From: Vreelandella aquamarina
GTDB taxonomy: Bacteria > Pseudomonadota > Gammaproteobacteria > Pseudomonadales > Halomonadaceae
DNA: 64,000 nucleotides
Direction: 5' to 3'
Assembly (NCBI RefSeq): GCF_900110265.1
Contig: NZ_FODB01000004.1
Span: 27,776-91,775 of the forward strand
Positions 58,926 to 64,000 of the stretch are shown here, piece after piece. The notes under the pieces are model-generated. The model had not been told where the DNA came from, did not search any database, and saw only the letters and a list, made by a program, of their open reading frames with translations. Each line of letters begins with the position of its first letter. Position 1 is the first letter of the stretch. The translations under genes were made by a program, and so were the position numbers.

Positions 58926-60317
58926 TCATGTCGTTGTGGTGGCCGGTATGGTCAGTGTAGGCGCGATGCCATGTAGCGCTTTTTCAAAGCGCTCGCGGAT
59001 TCGAGCGAGCGCTGCGCTATCTTTTCCCTCGAAACGCAGTACCAGGGCGGGCGTCGTATTAGAGGCGCGACATAATCCCCAGCCGTCGGTGTAATCAACG
59101 CGAATGCCATCCAGCGTGGTTTTGATACCTTCGCCGAAGTCGCCCTCTCTGGCAAGTGTCTCGATAATGGCAAATTTTTCTTCATCGGCAACGCTGACGT
59201 TAATTTCTGGCGTACTGACATCTTGGGGGAATTGGTCAAAGAAAGTGTCCGCGTCGCCGGGGAATTGGGCAAGAATCTCCAGCAGCCGTGCGGCTGAGTA
59301 GAGGCCGTCATCAAAGCCGTACCAGCGCTCTTTAAAGAAGATATGTCCGCTCATTTCGCCGCCCAGCAGCGCGTCGGTCTCTTTCATACGCGCTTTGATC
59401 AGTGAGTGGCCGGTGCGCCACATCTCGGGTTCACCCCCAGCCTCGCTAACCACCTTGGCCAAGTTGCCGGTGCACTTGATATCGAAGACCACCTTGGCAC
59501 CAGGGTTGCGCGACAGCATATCGGTGGCAAAGTGCATCAACAGGTGGTCAGGGTAAATCATACGCCCACGGGGCGTGACGACGCCCAGGCGGTCACCGTC
59601 GCCGTCGAAGGCAAGGCCGATGTCGGCACCGCTCTGCTGGACGTGATGGATCAGATCCTGCAGGTTTTCCGGCTTGCCGGGGTCGGGGTGATGGTTGGGG
59701 AAGCGGCCATCGATCTCGTCAAACAGTGGTGTGGTGGTGACCCCAAGCCGCTGAATAAGCTGCGGGCCAAGCTCTCCGGCCACACCGTTGCCGCAATCCA
59801 CCACGGCGCTGAGCGGGCGTGTTACCTTCACATCACTCAAGATGCGTTCCAGGTAGCTGGCGCGCAGATCTTGGCTGCTCACGCTGCCCTGGCCCTGGGT
59901 GAAATTGCCCGCCTGGATACGCCCAAAGAGCGCAGTAATCGCGTCGCCCGATAAGGTGTCGCCCGCCAGGACGATTTTAAAGCCATTGTAGTCCGGTGGG
60001 TTGTGGCTGCCGGTGAGCATCACCCCTGAACGGCTCTCCGGCAGCGTGTGGGTGGCGAAGTAGAGCACCGGCGTGGGCACCATGCCGATATCGATAACGT
60101 CCCGCCCGGCGGCCTGAAGGCCGCGAATGAGCGCTGCTTGCAGGCGCGGCCCAGAGGTGCGGCCATCTCGCGCCACAATCACCGTCTGCTCGCCACGAAC
60201 GGCGGCTTCAGAGCCGACGGCGCGGCCAATCAGCTCGGTGGTGGCTTCGCTTAACGTGTCATCCACGATGCCGCGAATATCGTAAGCACGAAATATCGAA
60301 GCGGGTACGGTCATCAT
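58926..60317 (-). CDS. algC: Phosphomannomutase/phosphoglucomutase
   Basis: 463 residues: PASIFRAYDIRG, phosphoserine loop MLTGSHNPPDYNGFK, metal loop AFDGDGDRLGV, sugar loop GGEMSGHIFF and phosphate loop CRASNTTPALVLRFEGK. Makes mannose-1-P and glucose-1-P for exopolysaccharide and LPS. The neighbours dut, coaBC and argB match the Pseudomonas algC locus. Confidence 0.95.
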   Translation of the reverse strand: MMTVPASIFRAYDIRGIVDDTLSEATTELIGRAVGSEAAVRGEQTVIVARDGRTSGPRLQAALIRGLQAAGRDVIDIGMVPTPVLYFATHTLPESRSGVMLTGSHNPPDYNGFKIVLAGDTLSGDAITALFGRIQAGNFTQGQGSVSSQDLRASYLERILSDVKVTRPLSAVVDCGNGVAGELGPQLIQRLGVTTTPLFDEIDGRFPNHHPDPGKPENLQDLIHHVQQSGADIGLAFDGDGDRLGVVTPRGRMIYPDHLLMHFATDMLSRNPGAKVVFDIKCTGNLAKVVSEAGGEPEMWRTGHSLIKARMKETDALLGGEMSGHIFFKERWYGFDDGLYSAARLLEILAQFPGDADTFFDQFPQDVSTPEINVSVADEEKFAIIETLAREGDFGEGIKTTLDGIRVDYTDGWGLCRASNTTPALVLRFEGKDSAALARIRERFEKALHGIAPTLTIPATTTT

Positions 60318-60361
60318 CGATCCTTGAAAAACGCTGAAAGGGAGTGGGCTGGCGAACGGGG

Positions 60362-60823
60362 TTACTGGCGGCCGGTGCTGCCGAAACCGCCGCTGCCGCG
60401 AGTAGAGTCGTTAAAGCTATCGACGATATCGAGTTCAGCTTGCACCACGGGGACCAGAACGTACTGGGCGAGCCGCTCGAAGGGCGCAATCGTGAAGCTG
60501 TCCTGGCCGCGATTCCATACCGAGATCATTAGCTCGCCCTGGTAGTCGGAGTCGATGAGCCCAACTAGGTTACCCAGCACGATGCCGTGTTTATGGCCTA
60601 GGCCAGAGCGCGGCAGAATCATTCCCGCTAAACCCGGATCTTCAATATAGATGGCAAGGCCGGTGCGGACGAGCTGACATTCGCCGGGGGCAAGGGTGAG
60701 CGGCTCATCCAGCAGGGCGCGTAAGTCCATGCCCGCAGAGCCTGTCGTGGCATAGGTGGGGAGATAGTCGTGCAGGCGCTCATCCAACACATTGCACTGC
60801 AGGCGAGGGCGGGAACTGCTCAT
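60362..60823 (-). CDS. dut: dUTP diphosphatase
   Basis: Hydrolyses dUTP to keep uracil out of DNA. 153 residues with all five trimeric dUTPase motifs: [53 protein letters not shown] and the C-terminal Gly-rich arm [10 protein letters not shown]. Confidence 0.98.
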   Translation of the reverse strand: MSSSRPRLQCNVLDERLHDYLPTYATTGSAGMDLRALLDEPLTLAPGECQLVRTGLAIYIEDPGLAGMILPRSGLGHKHGIVLGNLVGLIDSDYQGELMISVWNRGQDSFTIAPFERLAQYVLVPVVQAELDIVDSFNDSTRGSGGFGSTGRQ

Positions 60824-60825
60824 GG

Positions 60826-62094
60826 TTAGGCTCCAGAAGAGGTCAAAGAGAGGTGGGTGAGGGCGTGCCGAACGATCAGCGCGGCCAGCTGCGTTTTAGG
60901 CTGTGGCGGTGCAACGAGTCGGTCACTACCGTCGGATGTTCGCCATAGCAGGAGCGCCGCGTTGTCGTCGCTGCCAAATCCCAGCCCCTGTTGGGAAACA
61001 TCGTTGGCGACGATCATATCGAGCCCTTTGCGGGCGAGCTTATCCTGGGCGTAACGCTCGATGTCTTGGGTCTCGGCGGCAAAGCCCACGACAAAGGGGC
61101 GCTGGCCGTCCGGTAGCGCCGCCACATCGGCAATGATGTCGGGATTTTTCACCAGCGTGAGCGTTAGGGTGTCCTGGTCGTCGGTTTTTTTCAGCTTGTG
61201 CTCGGCCGCGTTGGCGGCGCGGTAGTCGGCCACCGCTGCGCAGCCGATAAACAGCGCCGCCTGGGGCGCTAGCTCAAGCGCTGCTGTATGCATTTGTACG
61301 GCGGTTTCGACGTTGAGCCGCTCGACTCCTTGGGGAGTAGGCAAATTCACCGGGCCGCTGATTAGCGTTACTCGTGCGCCTTGCGCGGCCGCCTCGGCCG
61401 CCAGGGCATAGCCCATCTTCCCCGAGCTGTGATTCGACAGGTAGCGGACAGGGTCTAGTGCCTCCCGCGTGGGGCCAGCGGTAATCACGACATGGGGGGC
61501 GCTGGCCGAAGGGGTAATGGGCGGTGCAAAATGGCGGCTCACGGCCTCCAGAATTTCATCAGGCTCGCTCATGCGCCCTGGGCCGACGTCGCCGCAGGCC
61601 TGATCGCCCGCCGCCGGGCCAATCAGCTGCCAGCCATCGGTGGCCAGCTGTTTCACATTGCGCTGAGTGGTTGGGTGGCGCCACATGGCCTGATTCATCG
61701 CAGGGGCGATGAGGCGCGGTGCTTCAGAAGCAAGGCATAGAGTGGTCAGTAAGTCATCCGCCATGCCATGGACCAGCCGCGCGATCAAGTCGGCGGTGGC
61801 CGGGGCGATGACGATGGCATCCGCCCAGCGGGCCAGCTCGATATGCCCCATGCCAGCTTCCGCTTCAGGGTCGAGTAGCGAGGTACGCACCGGCTCGCCC
61901 GAAAGTGCCTGAAGCGTGAGTGGCGTTATAAACGCCTGGGCTCCCTCGGTCATCACTACACGAACCTCGCAGCCAGCCTGTTTTAGCTGCCGCACGATAA
62001 GGGCGCTTTTGTAGGCCGCGATGCCAGCGCTAACGCCCAGCAGCAGGCGCTTACCCGCTAGCGACGATAAGGGGGAGTGCGAAAGTGGGGCCAT
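60826..62094 (-). CDS. coaBC: Bifunctional phosphopantothenoylcysteine decarboxylase/synthetase
   Basis: 422 residues. The N-terminal CoaC flavoprotein has [25 protein letters not shown] (as [12 protein letters not shown]) and the Cys loop [13 protein letters not shown]. The C-terminal CoaB has [28 protein letters not shown]. Two steps of coenzyme A synthesis. It runs to the dut start with a 2-bp gap. Confidence 0.97.
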   Translation of the reverse strand: MAPLSHSPLSSLAGKRLLLGVSAGIAAYKSALIVRQLKQAGCEVRVVMTEGAQAFITPLTLQALSGEPVRTSLLDPEAEAGMGHIELARWADAIVIAPATADLIARLVHGMADDLLTTLCLASEAPRLIAPAMNQAMWRHPTTQRNVKQLATDGWQLIGPAAGDQACGDVGPGRMSEPDEILEAVSRHFAPPITPSASAPHVVITAGPTREALDPVRYLSNHSSGKMGYALAAEAAAQGARVTLISGPVNLPTPQGVERLNVETAVQMHTAALELAPQAALFIGCAAVADYRAANAAEHKLKKTDDQDTLTLTLVKNPDIIADVAALPDGQRPFVVGFAAETQDIERYAQDKLARKGLDMIVANDVSQQGLGFGSDDNAALLLWRTSDGSDRLVAPPQPKTQLAALIVRHALTHLSLTSSGA

Positions 62095-62243
62095 GGTGGG
62101 CAGTCCAGTGTGACGATCAACAAGGGGCTTACCATACCATTTGGCTGATTATTTTGGCATGCTCGGCAGATTCGCCATAATGCGAGGTATAGTGAGGCTG
62201 GTGGTCATGGTAGTGCGTTAAAAGAACCATTAGGGAGGCGTGG

Positions 62244-62918
62244 ATGGGGATTAATCATTGGCCCGAAGGTGAGCGGCCACGGGAAAAGCTGTTGAATATG
62301 GGCGCGCAGGCGCTTTCGGATGCCGAGCTGTTAGCGATTTTTCTGCGAGTAGGCGTGCAGGGGCGCTCAGCGGTAGACTTGGCGCGGGACTTGCTGGCGA
62401 ACTTTGGGGGGTTAAGGCAGTTGCTTGAGGCGGACCAAACCCAGTTCTGCTCCGCCCGTGGTCTGGGAAGTGCTAAATTTGCCCAGTTGCAGGCCACCCT
62501 AGAGCTCTCTCGACGGCATTTGGCCAGCCAACTGGCTCGTGGCAATGCCCTAACGTCGCCTGCGTTGGTGCGCCACTATTTGAGCTCACAGCTGCGTCAC
62601 TTGGGGCATGAAGAGTTCGCCGTACTTTTTTTGGATACACAGCATCGAATTATTCGCTATGAATCCCTGTTTCGCGGTACCCTAGACAGCGCATCCGTTT
62701 ACCCCCGCGAAGTTGCCAAGCGTGCGCTTGAGTTACACGCTGGTGCTGTCATCCTGGCCCACAATCACCCATCGGGTGTGGCTGAGCCCAGCGATGCTGA
62801 TCGACGTATCACAGAACGCTTAAAAGATGCCCTTGCACTCTTTGACGTGCGGGTACTCGATCATTTTGTGGTGGGGGACGGAGAAGTGGTGTCATTTGCC
62901 GAGCGTGGCTGGCTATAG
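62244..62918 (+). CDS. radC: RadC family JAB/MPN-domain protein
   Basis: 224 residues: an N-terminal HhH-like region ([25 protein letters not shown]) and a C-terminal JAB domain with [14 protein letters not shown], the zinc site (HxHx7Sx2D form). The biochemical role is unsettled despite the gene name; earlier links to repair have been withdrawn for E. coli. Divergent from coaBC; AGGGAGG precedes the ATG. Confidence 0.93.
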   Translation: MGINHWPEGERPREKLLNMGAQALSDAELLAIFLRVGVQGRSAVDLARDLLANFGGLRQLLEADQTQFCSARGLGSAKFAQLQATLELSRRHLASQLARGNALTSPALVRHYLSSQLRHLGHEEFAVLFLDTQHRIIRYESLFRGTLDSASVYPREVAKRALELHAGAVILAHNHPSGVAEPSDADRRITERLKDALALFDVRVLDHFVVGDGEVVSFAERGWL

Positions 62919-63035
62919 CGGTAATTTTCAGCAGCATCAGCAGCAGAAGACGTGTGCTCGACCCTTCGGTCTTTGCCCTTTTTCTAAGTAAATTGTCCAA
63001 AAACGCGCTTTTTTGGCCTTTTTGGGCGGTTTCGC

Positions 63036-63064
63036 TTGCTGGTAGCTAGGTGCTCTGGTATAAA
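63036..63064 (+). promoter_or_regulatory. Promoter of rpmB-rpmG
   Basis: TTGCTG (63036-63041), a 17-bp spacer and TATAAA (63059-63064). It lies in the 273-bp gap after radC, which holds no gene. Confidence 0.7.
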
Positions 63065-63191
63065 GTGCCACCTTTGAACTTGGGTTGAATAACGGATTTG
63101 GGTACAGCTAGGCGGTTAACTGCGTCGACTCCCTCCCTGCTCCGGTTTGCCCGACAGTTTTGAACAACTCGCCAAGCGGTTGGAGGCTCTC

Positions 63192-63428
63192 ATGTCCAAA
63201 GTATGTCAGGTTACCGGCAAGCGTCCGGTAACTGGTAATAACGTTTCTCACTCCCAGCGTAAGACACGTCGTCGTTTCTTGCCGAACCTGCACACCCATC
63301 GTTTTTGGGTTGAGTCTGAAAACCGCTTCGTCAAGCTGCGCGTTTCCTCTAAAGGCATGCGCATCATCGACAAGAAAGGTATCGAGACGGTTCTGGCCGA
63401 TATCCGCAAACGCGGCGACGCTATCTAA
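63192..63428 (+). CDS. rpmB: 50S ribosomal protein L28
   Basis: 78 residues: [20 protein letters not shown] and [14 protein letters not shown] are standard. The start ATG 63192 has GGAGG upstream; the open frame extends further but not the homology. Confidence 0.98.
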   Translation: MSKVCQVTGKRPVTGNNVSHSQRKTRRRFLPNLHTHRFWVESENRFVKLRVSSKGMRIIDKKGIETVLADIRKRGDAI

Positions 63429-63466
63429 GCCAGCTTTTTGCTAAGCACTTTTGGGAGAGTTAAACC

Positions 63467-63622
63467 ATGCGCGATAAGATCAAGCTGGTGTCTAGTGCCG
63501 GTACAGGCCACTTCTACACCACTGATAAGAACAAGCGGAACACCCCGGATAAGTTCGAATTCAAGAAATACGACCCGGTGGTCCGTAAGCACGTTATCTA
63601 CAAGGAAGCCAAGATCAAGTAA
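63467..63622 (+). CDS. rpmG: 50S ribosomal protein L33
   Basis: 51 residues: [20 protein letters not shown] start, then [23 protein letters not shown]. It lacks the zinc cysteine pairs of the C+ form, so it is the C- type. GGGAGAG precedes the ATG; it follows rpmB after 38 bp. Confidence 0.97.
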   Translation: MRDKIKLVSSAGTGHFYTTDKNKRNTPDKFEFKKYDPVVRKHVIYKEAKIK

Positions 63623-63667
63623 TCGCGATTACGATGATCGGCTTTCACCGCAGGCGAGCGCCTGTTG

Positions 63668-63698
63668 AAAAACCCGGCCTAAAGCCGGGTTTTTGCAT
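63668..63698 (+). terminator. Rho-independent terminator after rpmG
   Basis: AAAAACCCGGC/GCCGGGTTTTT (63668-63678 with 63684-63694), an 11-bp stem with a 5-base loop and T-run. The group II intron begins five bases later. Confidence 0.93.
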
Positions 63699-63699
63699 G

Positions 63700-64000
63700 G
63701 TGCGCCAGGCATGGCGCGCAGCGCCAATTAGGCGCTATCCGGTCCGCCGTGGTGGTTGGCCGGATGACTTGGGGGTGAAAGTCCCCTACGGACCCTGATA
63801 GCGGGAACCGTTAGCTGAACAGCAAGGGTGTTCGTCGTGAGGCGGAATCTGAAGGAAGCTGTAGGCAAACTCCTGGCCCGACGAACAGGAACCGCATATG
63901 AGGCAGCCACATCTGGGCGAGAGGGCCATGAAACTCGAAGCCCAATAGCTATCCAGAAGATGTGGAAGTAGATGCGGCGGGTAGATGGGAGGAAGGTCGC
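63700..64000 (+). mobile_element. Group II intron, 5' part (probably group IIC), continues past the window
   Basis: A ribozyme-type retroelement. GTGCGCC at 63700 is the conserved 5' splice end. Downstream follow GGGGGTGAAAGTCCCC, AGCAAGGGTGT, GGAATCTGAAGGAAGC (63844-63859), GGCAAAC and CATATGAGGC. These domain I motifs are those I know from group IIC introns such as the Oceanobacillus one. Its position just after a terminator hairpin, same strand, is the known habit of IIC introns. The reverse transcriptase ORF and domains II-VI would be to the right. Confidence 0.85.

Overview
The window reads as chromosome of a halophilic gammaproteobacterium of the Halomonas type. This is an inference from protein composition (acidic proteins), from gene order and from family resemblance; no rRNA gene is present to confirm it. 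The order of the housekeeping blocks (ypjD/ffh/rpsP/rimM/trmD/rplS/xerD/dsbC/hom/thrC/recJ, ftsY/ftsE/ftsX/rpoH, and rpmG/rpmB/radC/coaBC/dut/algC/argB) is the one known from Pseudomonas and relatives.

Positions 1-13917 are an anaerobic nitrate and nitric-oxide module. Flavohaemoglobin hmp (cut by the left edge) and nnrS diverge from a region with two NsrR-type palindromes, and nsrR follows. Then comes one long transcription unit: narG-narH-narJ-narI, a parvulin-type PPIase, moaB, moeA, a small Cys-rich DGC-domain protein and moaA. The operon thus carries the enzyme, its assembly chaperones and part of its own molybdenum-cofactor supply.

Positions 13918-14800 are a small accessory patch: two divergent mini helix-turn-helix genes around duplicated elements, a three-unit 11-bp repeat array, and an initiator tRNA-Met whose 3' end faces the patch.

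Positions 15073-29699 hold phaB, a large DUF349 coiled-coil protein, minCDE, sbcB, an M16 protease with an overlapping SRAP (YedK/HMCES-like) gene, a TetR regulator with a coupled acyltransferase, a CorB/HlyC-type membrane protein and ypjD. The SRAP protein has lost all four residues known to be catalytic in YedK. Positions 29960-40920 are the ffh to recJ block plus a YitT-family membrane protein.

Positions 40928-43934 are a copper-ATPase unit (MerR regulator, copA, and a 23-codon membrane ORF overlapping copA by ATGA) read from a typical over-spaced MerR promoter. A fadL-like porin follows, with a PsrA-like box upstream. Then come prfB with its programmed +1 frameshift, lysS, a DHA2-type MFS pump, bolA, a HolD-like gene and rimI (linked by GTGA overlaps), zapB, rsmD, ftsY with a (GAGCCA)9 microsatellite, ftsEX, rpoH, slmA, argB, algC, dut, coaBC, radC, rpmB and rpmG. 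The last 301 bases are the 5' part of a group II intron, most like group IIC, sitting just after the rpmG terminator.

Most of the window is ordinary core genome. The spots that most deserve a second look are the degenerate SRAP protein, the HTH/iteron patch beside the initiator tRNA, the DGC gene inside the nar/moa operon, the micro-ORF coupled to copA, and the intron at the right edge.
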